DNA of 64,000 bases from Sarcocystis neurona (taxonomy: Eukaryota; Apicomplexa; Conoidasida; Eucoccidiorida; Sarcocystidae), in assembly GCA_000727475.1 (NCBI GenBank), contig KL647311.1:1970423-2034422 (forward strand). The letters run 5' to 3'. A model generated the notes under the pieces. It was not told the origin of the DNA. It did not search any database and saw nothing but the letters and a program-made list of their open reading frames with translations. This document shows positions 45,385 to 56,307 of this stretch, piece by piece. Within the stretch, counting starts at the first letter, position 1, and each line of letters opens with the position of its first letter. The translations under genes were made by a program, and so were the position numbers.

Positions 45385-46220
45385 CTAGGGGGGGATACCT
45401 CCTCTGTGTTTGGTGCGTGCGTGTGGATGTGCGTATGCGTAAGTATGACTCGAGATAGTTTCACTGAGGCCCACACAAGTTTTGCCGCTCAGCAGAAAAA
45501 CAATCACTAGCAGAACTACCACGTCTGTTCGTCGGTTCGCGACAAACATCAGCCTGTGCGCTGCATGCTCTACCTCCAGCGCAGCTCTCCTGCTGATGTC
45601 ACGCAGTCGTGCAGCCTCTAATGCCGAGGTCACTCCTGCTGCAGCTGCTGCTACGCGCTGACCACGTGCCAGTTCTGCTGCTGCTCCTGCTCCTGCTCGC
45701 GTCGTGATCGGGTTGCGGCTGCCGCTGTTCCCGTGCTTCTTCCCTTACCCGTTTCGTGCACCTTTATTCCTGCTCGTGCTGCTGACTGCACCTGGCTATT
45801 GCCCCGTTCGCTATGTGCTGCGCGTGCTGTGTGATTACTCGTGTTGCTGTCTCCCTCTTGTTGCTGCTTCTCTGATGGTACCGCTCCTACCTTCACGCTG
45901 TTATTTGTGTGGTGCTGCTGCTTCGGCTGGGCTGTGAAGTGAATGTCTTTCACGCACGCAGTTCCGGATTCAGAAAACCGAAGACCCGCACTGCTGCTGC
46001 TCCTCTTGCTCTCCACCCTGCTGCTGCTTCGCCTGCTGTTCTGTTACTACTGCATTTGTTGTTGCTCCTGCAGTCCCTGCTGCGCTTGTTCCTGTCGTCT
46101 TCTGCGTTCCTCATTATAGTGCTCTTCGGTTGCGCTCCCTTCTTCCTATCTGCAGCTGCTGCAGCTGCTTCTTTTAATATAACGACGCAGCACAAGCTGC
46201 TGAGAAATCCATGCGTAGCA
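45385..46220 (-). CDS. Candidate minus-strand membrane protein, unknown family
   Basis: Three minus-strand segments read like protein. About 46165-46000 has KKGAQPKSTIMRNAEDDRNK. 46016-45740 has ESGTACVKDIHFTAQPKQQH and ends KVHETG at ACGG|GTAAGG, a consensus donor. 45700-45385 has AAAGVTSALEAARLRDISRR and EVEHAAHRLMFVANRRT, then a hydrophobic stretch DVVVLLVIVFLLSG that could span a membrane, and ends HRGGIPP. Frame changes between segments fit introns, the second with a clear donor. The plus strand gives Leu/Cys from CTG. The gene lies downstream of profilin on the same strand. I do not recognise the family; a single C-terminal membrane segment is the only functional clue. Confidence 0.4.
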
Positions 46221-46700
46221 TCTGACCTGCAGCTGTGTGTGTGCGTGTCTGTGTGTCTGTCTGTCTCTCTCACACGCATCGCCACACTGCACAGACTCCC
46301 ACCAAGAACGAGGGATCCTACTGAAAAAAAAGAGAAACACGGGCGTATACGCATGGAAAATGGATATACGTACACATACATCGGGACGCACACACACACA
46401 TACAAATTTAATACACAAGCAACATACGTATGTATGTAGGCAGGCACAGGCGTGTATATCCTGGGGCGAAGCTGGCGGATTAGTGCGCACCTCTAGGTAA
46501 CACAAGCACAGGCGCGTGTGATACTTGCAACTTACACCTAATTAAAAATGAAGTTTTTTGCTAGATGGATACGTCCGTTTACAGCGTTTTACATAATGTG
46601 CGTACATGCATGTGCATTATGTGTGTGGACGACACGTACATAGATACGTATGAGACGACCTCTCTTATTTTACACTGCATACACCCACATACGTAGGTAT

Positions 46701-47177
46701 TTATGTGTGTGTGTGTGTGTACGTGTACACATATATACGTATACGTGTATATTCATATACCCGGGTTAACAAAAGAAATACGTGCAGGTGAATGTGCAAC
46801 GGGAGACGGTGGGACACGTGTACAGCAGGCCAAGGAGAAAGAATGCTTGGCTGCGATTGCTGCCGTTTTCTTCTTGTTGTGTGCTGCTGCTGCAACTTCC
46901 CCGTACTTTGCTGCGGCTGAATTTTTTGTTGGGCGTCATTTACTCTCCAGTGGCCTGCTGCAGCATCTGCTGCCACCACCACTGCTGCTGCTGCCTCTGC
47001 TGATGGTACTACTCCAACTACTGCTATACTACTACTAATACTACTACTACTACTGCTTGCCTGACTACTGCTGCTGCTACTGCTCTTGCTGCTGCTGCTG
47101 CTGCTGTCGCCACTGCTCTTCACACACATATAAAGCAGGCTGTTCCCTTCGTTTGCTTTCTCCACAGTGTGCTGCAC
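46701..47177 (-). CDS. Candidate Ser-rich protein directly downstream of profilin
   Basis: The minus frame reads VEKANEGNSLLYMCVKSSGD, then two Ser runs from TAG/AGC-type triplets, an Ala/Val-rich part and HWRVNDAQQKIQPQQSTGKL followed by a basic Gln-rich segment. It then runs into (TG)n-derived Tyr/Thr/His sequence, which is not coding. The plus strand is also plausible (frame 46703-47038, with KECLAAIAAVFFLLCAAAAT resembling a signal-type hydrophobic segment). The strand is unresolved and no family is recognised. It ends about 500 bp from the profilin stop. Confidence 0.3.
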   Translation of the reverse strand: MQHTVEKANEGNSLLYMCVKSSGDSSSSSSKSSSSSSSQASSSSSSISSSIAVVGVVPSAEAAAAVVVAADAAAGHWRVNDAQQKIQPQQSTGKLQQQHTTRRKRQQSQPSILSPWPAVHVSHRLPLHIHLHVFLLLTRVYEYTRIRIYVYTYTHTHT

Positions 47178-47178
47178 G

Positions 47179-47678
47179 GTGACACGTGAAAGACGGGCGG
47201 CAACAGATTTCTTCTTTTGTTTTCCTTTTCCAGTCCCCTTCGCACGAAGAGATAGTACCTTTTACACAGTTGCTTCTGTCCTTTCTCTCTTTCAGGAAAT
47301 ATATAGTAGTACAGCAACGGCATGTCTGAGATGTCCGGATAAGTGTTATGCACTTTCTCTGCTCTTTTCAGTCACGCCTCTCCCTTTCCTCGTGTTTTCC
47401 CCTCTTCACGTATCTTATCCTTCCCCTTCCCTCCCCCTGCGTTGTTCTTTTCCACCGGCCGCCCAGCCCTCCCTCGGCGTCTCTCCATATCTCCTTTTGC
47501 GTTATTTCGCTTCGTATTCTTCTTCACACTTTCTTCCCTTTCCTGCTCCTCCTCGGTTTTCATTCTTCCTCGCTCTCTTCATCTTCTGTTTCCTCCTCCT
47601 CCTCCTTTCCTCCCTCCACTCTGTCTTTTGCAGACCTCCCCTTCCCGTGGCGTGTCGTGCAAGCAACGGCCTCTCTTT
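47179..47678. other. CT-rich stretch downstream of profilin
   Basis: The plus strand is strongly pyrimidine-rich from 47.2 to 47.64 kb, so the profilin mRNA strand is purine-rich after the stop. Open plus frames give only Ser/Pro/Leu/Phe-rich sequence. It probably holds the profilin 3' untranslated region. I see no gene. Confidence 0.5.
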
Positions 47679-50600
47679 TCAGCAACCCAGGAAGTTCAGG
47701 TGGTGCGCAAAGGCCAGCGCGCACGTGCGGGAGTTTCCAGCAGATTGCTCTTTCTCTTCATCATAGACCGCAACAATAATAGTGCCCTTCGGGGTTTTGA
47801 TTAAATGCGCACCGCCTTTCGGGCGAGCACACATTACTGTGTCGTACATGATGCCGTTATATTCCACGTTTTTCTCCTACAAAAAGTCCGCGACGCCCGT
47901 CATCCCGGTCACAGCCCCACAGCACACACGGAATACAACCCACAAAAGCAAAAGACACCTACATGGGGACGTGCGTCACGGATTTACTTCGAATGACGCA
48001 TACGCGCAAACATATATATATATATATATGTATATATCGAGTTATTCCGATATTCAAGTCTGTGTGTGTGTCTCTGTACGTGTGCGTGGGTGGAGGCGTG
48101 GGTGTGTACGTGTGGGGGTGTGAATAGCAGGAGCGGGCAGCGCATCCGACGCGCACACACATTCCTTTAATTGATGTGGGCAGCGTGGAAAAAGCAACCA
48201 CTTTCAGTCGCCAATTACGTACAAAAGATACACATAAATGGGCACATATGGACCCAGACGCATATATATATATATACATATATGTATATACACGTGTGTG
48301 TGCCTGTGTCTACGCCTACCTGTGTGACGCGTAAGTTCTAGTGACTATTCGCGGTACCGCGCTGCGCTGTCTCACTCTCGTCATCTGTTTTCCTGTCCCG
48401 TCCGTCGTTGTCTTTTGTATCCATCCCCGTTCTATTTCACTTCCCCTCCCTTTCCCCTTTGCTTTCTCCTTTTAACGTCACGTGTGGTTCTCGCTCTTAC
48501 CGGTCGCACCACCTTATACTTCACTCCGCCTATCCACACGCCATTGGGAGCGCTCCCTTCCTCCATCGCCTTTTTGATCGTGCTGCCTTCGTTTATTGTC
48601 ACTTTCCCAATGGGATTTCCATCTTCTCCTAGTTCATCTTGTTCGTGGTCGTCTCTGTACAGCACTGCCCACCCCTTATGACTATTCGAAGCTGCGGCGT
48701 AAATCACTCCGTCTTCCGCCTTAGAAACACAAAAAAACACAGCTATTTCCATCCATGTACTAAAAACTTTCGATCAGCACATGTTAACCTCTAAGGAACT
48801 CACAAAAACGTAGCCACACATACTTACACATCTAATGTATGCGCACGGAGACACGGATGCGTTTACATACAAGAGGAAGAAGTGTGTTTTTGTACACGTA
48901 CGTAAGCGTACAGGAATACATATCTGCAGTAGTTACACATGTCCATCCATAGATACGACTTGATGCCTGCACATAGATACACATGTAGGTGTGCCCCGGA
49001 AATGCGGTCTATATCGTTTTTCCGTGAGCCCCTGACAAAGGGAAATCACGATGGACGGAAACGATGAGGCAAGAAAAACCGTCAACGGACACAGTAACGA
49101 GGAACATCACGAAGGTTGCAAAAATAGGCTTGTTTGTACACCAGTGACAGAAAAAAAAGTGCTTGTATCTGTGTGAGCATGGGTGCTATATGGACTTGCG
49201 CGTGCAAAAGTACGTTTTTTAAAAAAGTGCATATAGCTGTGTAGACATGCGTGCTGCAACGCACTTTCTACGAAAAAAACTGTGCTCATAGATGCACAGA
49301 TACCACAGATGCCCCAATGCACCCGGTACGCACATATATACACTTGATCCTAAATGTGGATCTACATATTTTTACGTTGTTACTGCACAAACGAGTAACA
49401 CTTATCAGTAGTATATACGCGTGAATACCTGGGCGCGAAAGTTTCGCATGTAGGCAACGTACTTGCGCGTTCTCGAACACTTCACTCTGTGACGCACGTG
49501 GTACTCCACGAACAAGGTGCCCACATCCATCCGCGTTTCACACATATACATATACGAACGGCTGGTGTCTAAAGCGGTTTCGCCAGAGGGACGTACCCAA
49601 CGGAGCACCACGAGAATGACACAAAACTGCAATAACCCAAATACGATATCGGCGACGACAGAAACAGTCAGCGGCTTGTACCAGGCGTACGGTAACAGTA
49701 CAGGCTGCTGGGCCTCTACGTTGTCCCCCAGCCCACCCAGTCCTTTCTGCACTAGTCGCTCACGCATGCAGAACCAAAATGGCACATTCTGCTTCAGACG
49801 CACACATGACGTCCGCATATGCATATATATACTGGCGTTTTGATCCGAGCCTGCGTTCGTGGTCCGCCGGTGTCTACACAAACACCTGTGGCACACTGGT
49901 ATTCTCCTATTTCTCTACAGAAAGTTAACTTCTGCGGCACACTTCTATCCTGTTTCGCTACAGAAGGCCACACCTAGACATGATCTACGCGCGAAAAAAC
50001 GAACAAGCCGAAGTACTAACGTACACTGACACGTCGTAAACAGACTGTAAGAAAAATTAATGTCGCCAGTCTGGTCGTATGGATCACACACTGTCGTCGG
50101 TATGAAAACTAGACATTCTCTCGGCATTTTCGTCCTTCACCTATCACGCACAGGAATCGTTGGGTATGAACTTCTGAAGAGAAGCCGGTTACAGCGCGTG
50201 ATAGCCTTTTTGAGCTCCACCGCGCTACTGTATGTACACGTGCAATCGTACGATTAGCGCGCGGAATCGTGGCCTTCCTCCGATGTAGAGAGCCCGCGAC
50301 ATGCCAACATTGGCCATCTACTGGATGAGAAACCGAGTGTACGGCACTCACGTGTGTCGGGATGCATCCTCGCTGCGCACCTATTCAGATGATGTAACTA
50401 TATGGCCACACACTTTCCACAAATTCTTTGAGAGTTCAATACGCAGGGAACATCGCGGAAAAAATTGACAGACACCCCCCGGACGCGCACTGCTCCGGTC
50501 TGTCCATTAAAACCACTTGTGTTTTCCAGTGCTCCTCTTCCACCGTGTGTAAGGGCACGCTTGAACCCTTCCATTATACTACGCAGATTTCGAGCGATTT

Positions 50601-51499
50601 CCGCGTCTCTCTTACGCTGCAGTCCATATTTCACCCCCGCGCTACATTGTACCTTTCCTGCTAGTCGGTACGTATTTGACCGCCTTCCTTTCCGTCTCTT
50701 TCACGTGAATCCTATCATTTCTGCAACAGTACTGCAGTAGGCACTAGCACCACACAGCGCTAGTGTTTCGAGCCCATGGGCGCCCAAACACCCTCGTTTC
50801 CTCAAGTGTACATACAGAACACTGACACTGCCATTCACTGTCCTTGTTCCCCGGCGGCTGGACGGGGCACGTTCCACTGCTTTCCCTCAGAGTGTACGTG
50901 CACCACCTAACCGATAACACTTGCTACAACTTGAATCCTCGTTCTGCAAGGAATGTGTATACATCTCGGATGGATACGTGTTATGGAGTTACCGTGGACG
51001 AGTGCAACTGCAGGCAAATTCTTTCGTCTCTATGATCGGTTGTGGTGGTACTATTGCCTGCCCCTCTTCAACTGGCAGCCACATCGCCGCTGCACGGAAT
51101 TTAATCGGTTTCCGCGCCCCCTCAGCCACATTTCTACTAGTTTTTTGGACGAGCCTCCCGATTTCCCCCCGAGCGCCACGTATTGTAGACTATCTGCTTC
51201 TCGCAGGTCCCGTTGCCGCATTTTCTGCTTCTCGCAGGTCCCGTTGCCGCATCTCATCGAATACGGAAGTGACTGACGCTTCGCGTTGTACATTCACACA
51301 CGCGTTTCGTGTGGTCGCGAATCCGTAAGTTGCTAGGAAGGAGCACGTTCTCGAGACGCAACAAAAGCAAAATCTCCACCGGGGATTGGTCATTCTCGCT
51401 TACGCTACAAAGCCCGCCGGCACTGCAGTATCCTGTGCCAGGCAGCCAGTCCTGGCACAGCGTGTCCCACTCCTCAGTCCCTGCCTGCTCCTCCGCCAT
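47679..51499 (-). CDS. Profilin, three exons, apicomplexan type
   Basis: An actin-monomer binding protein that supports formin-driven actin polymerisation in gliding motility and invasion; the Toxoplasma protein is also sensed by rodent TLR11/12. Exon 1 is 51499-51404 (32 codons), exon 2 is 48719-48501 (73 codons) and exon 3 is 47876-47679 (65 codons plus TGA). Both introns (2684 and 624 nt) begin GTAAG and end AG, phase 0, and together give 170 residues, normal for apicomplexan profilin. Diagnostic segments: [20 protein letters not shown] (exon 1); [11 protein letters not shown], the acidic [14 protein letters not shown] and [17 protein letters not shown] (exon 2); GGAHLIKTP and [14 protein letters not shown] (exon 3). 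I chose ATG 51499 because it matches the family N-terminus and has A at -3 and G at +4; the frame is open further upstream. From memory it resembles Toxoplasma profilin more than the well-known Eimeria 3-1E profilin. No frameshift or missing core residue is seen. Confidence 0.93.
48720..51403 (-). other. Long first intron of profilin
   Basis: The intron is 2684 nt, starting GTAAGC and ending in a T-rich tract followed by CTAAG. It holds a minus-strand frame 49405-49896 whose centre ([20 protein letters not shown], then [16 protein letters not shown]) is hydrophobic and protein-like, and another at 50398-50634 ([20 protein letters not shown]). Either could be an alternative exon or chance. A tandem duplication of CTGCTTCTCGCAGGTCCCGT lies at about 51199-51251. 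Confidence 0.75.
51199..51255. repeat. Short tandem duplication inside profilin intron 1
   Basis: The unit CTGCTTCTCGCAGGTCCCGT plus TGCCGCAT occurs twice in a row, about 29 bp apart. It creates a duplicated CTCGCAG|G acceptor-like motif on the plus strand, with no obvious role on the profilin strand. Confidence 0.8.
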
Positions 51500-51661
51500 G
51501 ATGGTGACGCCCAGATGGCTTGGTAAGACGCTGGAAGACGAGTCACGGAAATAAAAAAACGCGGAATGGATGAAACACAGAGGGAGATGGATGTGCGAGG
51601 TGGGACAGAAACGGCACTCACAACCCGAAGGGATACGACGTAACGCAACTTTTTCTTCTGG

Positions 51662-52345
51662 ATGGAAGCCGCAGCTCTCCCCTCGCATCTGCATCAGCAG
51701 CAGCTAGTCAGACTGCACCGCCGCACTTGCATATTACTTCCCTACAGGTGTTGCGGCTCCGGCAATATCGAACGGGAGATGCGACGGGAGCAAGCGAGGC
51801 ATAGTGCACAGCTAGCGCGACACCGATCACGAGTGTACGTACAACAGCACCCGCTGCCTCTACTGGTAGAGAGGCCCCGCAACCCTCAACAAAACTGCCA
51901 GTGACACTGCCACCGGGATACTAAAAAAAAGACGGCGAGGAAGGTCTCTGCCGCGGGGAGGTCACAGTAGCGGCAACGAGTCGTATCCGTGCCAGTCGCA
52001 CAAGCTACTCAGCAGCGGATTCACCAGCAACTATGAGTAGCGCCGCGATGACAACACCAGAGCCCCGCTAAAGGAAGGAGGAGCCCTGCAATAATCGACA
52101 TTGCTGACCCAACAGCGCGGCGGGCGCTTACGACGAACAAGGAAGGCTGCGACACAGTACAGTACCAACGCCAGTTGCCTAGGTATGCAGCCCTCAAGTA
52201 CAGAATCAACACCGTAGTCGCAAAGTACACACTGGGGGAATCTGCAGCTGCACAGCAGCAACTAAGAGCAGTCCACTGCGGTGCGAAGCAGCAGCGACAG
52301 CGCCGCATTCAAAAGCCAGAGAACGGATTCGGTCTCCCTCCACAC
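51662..52345 (+). CDS. Candidate plus-strand gene divergent from profilin, unknown product
   Basis: Two plus-strand segments look coding. 51662-51904 starts at an ATG 162 bp from the profilin ATG and contains GNIEREMRREQARHSAQLAR and YVQQHPLPLLVERPRNPQQN; a pyrimidine tract with CTACAG| sits inside it at about 51756. 52052-52345 is open without an ATG and reads AIIDIADPTARRALTTNKEG, then QLPRYAALKYRINTVVAKYT and QRRIQKPENGFGLPPH, ending at CAC|GTAAGT, a perfect donor consensus. The two lie in different frames, so an intron of roughly 150 nt would join them. Arg/Gln-rich helical composition suggests a coiled or basic protein. No family is recognised. The head-to-head layout implies a shared promoter with profilin. 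Confidence 0.4.
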
Positions 52346-52438
52346 GTAAGTGCTCCACCTTATACAGACATACAAATTCAATACCGGATGGTAGTCGGCG
52401 GCTCTCCTCCCCTCCTACCGTTACTTTTGATCGTGTAG

Positions 52439-55094
52439 TTGTGGTTGAAAGTATTGCTGTATGCGCCGTCGCCACCGCTGTTCCGTAAACACCTATACGG
52501 CCAGTGCTTCTTAACCTCCTCACGCTGTTGGTGTACTGCTTTCGCTCCTGTTGGTTGGTGCTTGCTGTTGGTTCTCTCGCTGCTGTTGTTCTTCTTTCTG
52601 CCGTTCTTACTGCCCTTATCCCTTGTGATGAAGGTAGTTCTGCGGCAGGTACAGCAGCGCTCGTGCTTTGCGAATGTCAAATGTCTTTCCGTGCAGAAGC
52701 GCTGTGTGTCTGTGCCCCGTGCGCGGGCACGACCAACAGCAATTGCAACAGCACAAGCAGAGTCATCGCAGCACAACACCACCACAAAGACAGCAGGCGT
52801 AATGGGGATGGGAATTGTCTTTGACTCGTATGCATACGAGCGTACACTGCACATTCTGCGTGCTGGCTGATGCAGCAGCGCCCTCAGCCCTTTTTCCGCT
52901 TGCCGAACAGCGGTTCGCTTTTGGTGGAATACTGTCAGACGACGTTGCGAACGTCTGTTTGTCCATCTCTACGTCCAAGAGCAGAGCACATACACATGTG
53001 TATATATATATATATGTACAGAACTATACTGAGTATCTACGCCACAATCAGTTTTGCACGTCTGTGAGGAAATACACTCCAATATACTCGCAGACACCTA
53101 GATTTCTACACGCACGTGGAGATTTGAGAACGGACTTCGCATGTACGCAAATATTCACATACACATCGGTAAACATACGCACCTCCACTGATAACTGTGT
53201 GCGCGTGCACCACGTTTTACATGTGAATGTCTGCAGCCGAACCTGTATAGACCAACTGCTGCAATAGTCGAAACAATTCGACCAATGTATGTGTGTTTGT
53301 ACGCAGACGGGGTTACCATACGCTTGTGGTCTACCTATTCTACTTAAAACACATGTATGTGTGTATCTACGCGGACAGGGTTATTGTACGCAGGTTTTCT
53401 ATCTATTCCCTTTAAAAGCACGTGTAGGGAACCGCACACACGGAGATATTCATTTTTGTATGCAGGAGCACGGCAGGTGCTTACGTTGTGTGCAGGCGCA
53501 ACTGTGTCGGCAAGGGAAAAGGCAATGCAAGAATGTCCATTCAGTTCACGTGGAAAATGAATTTTGCCGAGACAGACGTGCTTGGCAGAAGGCACCGCTG
53601 TGGTGGTGGTGTTTACATAGACAGTGATACAAACGTGTACATAGAGAGCAGGACATACCGTATCTATGGTGACACGTGAATACGAGCACATGCATCCGCA
53701 GCTCCCTCCATGATGTGGTTTCCGGCGTAATTAGGCACTACCGGTAGGAAAATACTCTAGAAGGTGCCATTGTGGAGATTTACGTTACTGCGCTGCCAGC
53801 TGTTGCTCTCAACCCCTCCCGACAGGAGCACTGGAAGGAAACAACAACGCCGGATTCTTGCCCACTTGAGAACTGTTTAGAGAGCTGCAAATGTGAAGGC
53901 TTCGTCAAAGACACAAAGTCCTCGTGCCACCACCGGAGACCTCGCAAAGTTTAGTGCTTCTGTACAGGTGAAATATAAGCAAACATCATTGCGTTTCAAC
54001 ACCACAACTAGTTACACTACTGTGAATAGTAGCGCCTGCATCTGCAAGTACACTGTGTGGAAGACGATTGTAATTGTGATTCCGTCTGTTCCAACTACAG
54101 ATGGCTCAGGTGGGCGAACCAAGAAAACTAATGTAGTATACACAGTAATTATCGTAATAGTAGACATACTTGACTCCTAACAGTGTGAGGATTTCTCGTC
54201 GGCGCGAGGCCTGCTTATCATCTGGGCGTTGCACGATGGAAATGCTTGTAGCTTTGTTAGGACACATCTCCGTGCACTAACAGCGCGCTACCAGACACTG
54301 ACCAGTATTGGGATAGAGTGGAGCTAATATTCGTGTTGTCAAGTGTTGTTTTGCCCGTGTTCGTACACCTGGGGGAATGTGGAAGCTATGCTGAGCCGCG
54401 CGATGATCCACGCGTCTTTTTCCGGGTTGCACCGACGTAGTTGAAAGCACCGTACAAATATATTTTTGACAGTCGTATCGCGTGGAACGACGCTCCTCCC
54501 GAGAAGAGCCAAGGACCAGAGACATCACCACCTGCCTAAACAACTGTAGGAGTTCTGCATACAGAGGTGGTGCCACCCAGCCTTCGGTGCTTGCAGCGGG
54601 ACAATCCTACGCACACCATGCAGGTATATCTTCCCACAGAGCATCGCGACGCAGCTTGAGTCCTACTGCAAAAAATATTCATTATCCCACGGATAACCGC
54701 GTTTGTACTACTCGGAGCCACCGTACAGCAAGACGAGAGTGTGAATAAGGATGGAAGATGCTAGGCACTCGCACCGTGGTCGTCACCATCGGAATGAAGA
54801 ATTACTACATTGAAGGGCAGCACTGGAAGGAGTACTGGACGCTGCGCATCAATCACTGACAGCCTTAAAAATGTAAACCAGAGCAACAACGTTAGAATTT
54901 AGTGGCAAGTGCGTGGGAGCTCGTTATACGTATTGGTCGCAGTTTGCTAGTAAATGATAACGGCTATCATAACCAGAGTGAAAGCACGACTTACCGTCCG
55001 TATTAAACACTGCGATTCTACACGACGAAAGTAGTGAAGGGAGGAGTCACGGTGAAATCAATGCCTTCGTGATACATGTGTTTGCGCGTACTAA
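52439..55094. other. Repeat-poor stretch, no confident gene
   Basis: Contains a TA run at about 52998-53016. A plus frame at 52504-52824 opens with a hydrophobic segment (LLTLLVYCFRSCWLVLAVGS) followed by Cys-rich sequence, and a minus frame at 52378-52854 is basic and polar; neither is confirmed. At 53797-53823 a pyrimidine tract ending CGACAG resembles a plus-strand acceptor. Confidence 0.4.
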
Positions 55095-55646
55095 AGTGAC
55101 GGACGACTGCTCTCACACGGTGACGTAGATGAGAAGCAGCAGAAACACCAGCAGCACCAGCAGCAGCAAGAACGGCAACAGCACCGCCAGTGGCAGCAGC
55201 AAGCGCGGCAACTGCGCTTTTCACATAGCAACACAAGAAGAGCAGCGACAGCACTCCACCAGAAAAGACATGTGGGAAGAGAAGAAAGGAGTCGCTTCTA
55301 CGACAGCAGGTATCAAAATAGCGGCTCCTTCAAGCGAAAGGCTGCATGTTCGCAAAAATCAATAGCGGGAGCAGCGACAGACAGCAAAACAGCGTTACTG
55401 GCAGCAGGTGGAAGGGAAGAGAAACGCGCATTCGTTGCTTCACACCCCGTTCCACTTTTCACAAGGTATAACTGTCTTCACTGCGTGTGGTCCTGCAATG
55501 ACGGCAAACGCGATGAACCGCTGCTTCCACCATTGCTCTGCGTCTACAATTGCTGCAGAAGCAATAGCGAGGAGAGCAAACGCGTTTACACCGTCTATTA
55601 CACTAGTACGAGACACTTGTCGGTACATGGATGGGTGTGGTACTAG
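55095..55646 (+). CDS. Candidate plus-strand exon, Gln/Arg-rich
   Basis: After a TAA at 55092-55094 one plus frame is open to TAG 55644-55646. The first 70 residues read like coding sequence: LSHGDVDEKQQKHQQHQQQQ, then QWQQQARQLRFSHSNTRRAA and HVGREERSRFYDSR, reaching CAG|GTATCA at 55309, a usable donor. No ATG is present, so this would be an internal exon. It could belong with the plus-strand segments at 51.7-52.3 kb and 56.5 kb, which share the Arg/Gln-rich style, but this is inference from orientation and composition only. The remainder of the frame (55310-55646) is Cys-containing and less convincing. Confidence 0.3.
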   Translation, partial: SDGRLLSHGDVDEKQQKHQQHQQQQERQQHRQWQQQARQLRFSHSNTRRAATALHQKRHVGREERSRFYDSRYQNSGSFKRKAACSQKSIAGAATDSKTALLAAGGREEKRAFVASHPVPLFTRYNCLHCVWSCNDGKRDEPLLPPLLCVYNCCRSNSEESKRVYTVYYTSTRHLSVHGWVWY

Positions 55647-56307
55647 CCTCATGCACAAATATGGCACGTGGCTGGCAAAAAATGTGACTGCGTGCACCTC
55701 GATGAATCTATCCAGAAAACTTCTCTTACATGCATGTCTGTACACATGTACGCACGAGGCGCACACAGCTCCGGCAGCAGAAGCAACAGCACGAGAATGC
55801 GCACGATCATCCGTATAGCACCCACATGGGATTTCCACACAAGCGACAGCGGCAGCAGCAGACGATGTAGGCAAGTGCGTGAACAAGGGTACATACGAGT
55901 TTGCACAAATGAGGATGTAGACCACGTACACGGTTTCCTACACCATAAGCATATACATATATATATATATGCGTATGTACGACTGTGAGAGCATCCACAG
56001 CGCCATGAACCACCACAACAGGACTGGGTAGTCATGTACGTATATGCGTGCATGTCTATATGTGTTGTATGTACGAGGGAAGAGAGGGTATAACACAGAC
56101 TAATAATAACGACGCATCTAGAGCCGGGGTTGCACAGATCGCTGCTGAGGTTGTACACGTACGCACTGACGACGACAGACGTTTTTACCGCAGGAAGCGA
56201 CGGTCCACCGCAAAATCTTGGTTCTGTAGCAGGAATCAGCGGTAACAGGAGTTGCGGGCTGCTGGTGATTTTGTCCGGTTTTATCAACAAAATCGCAACG
56301 TCACGAC
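55647..56307. other. Spacer with short frames, nothing assigned
   Basis: Includes a TA run near 55953-55970. Frames on both strands (for example minus 55649-56410) are ordinary in composition but carry no motif and no splice signals that I trust. Confidence 0.4.

Noticed and set aside
53772..54850. Cys-containing short frames and a repeated QHWKE-like word (53833 and 54820) suggesting decayed surface-antigen (SAG) genes
   Set aside because: The shared word is only about 13 nt. No six-Cys SAG pattern, signal peptide or GPI-type tail could be assembled, so a chance match is not excluded.
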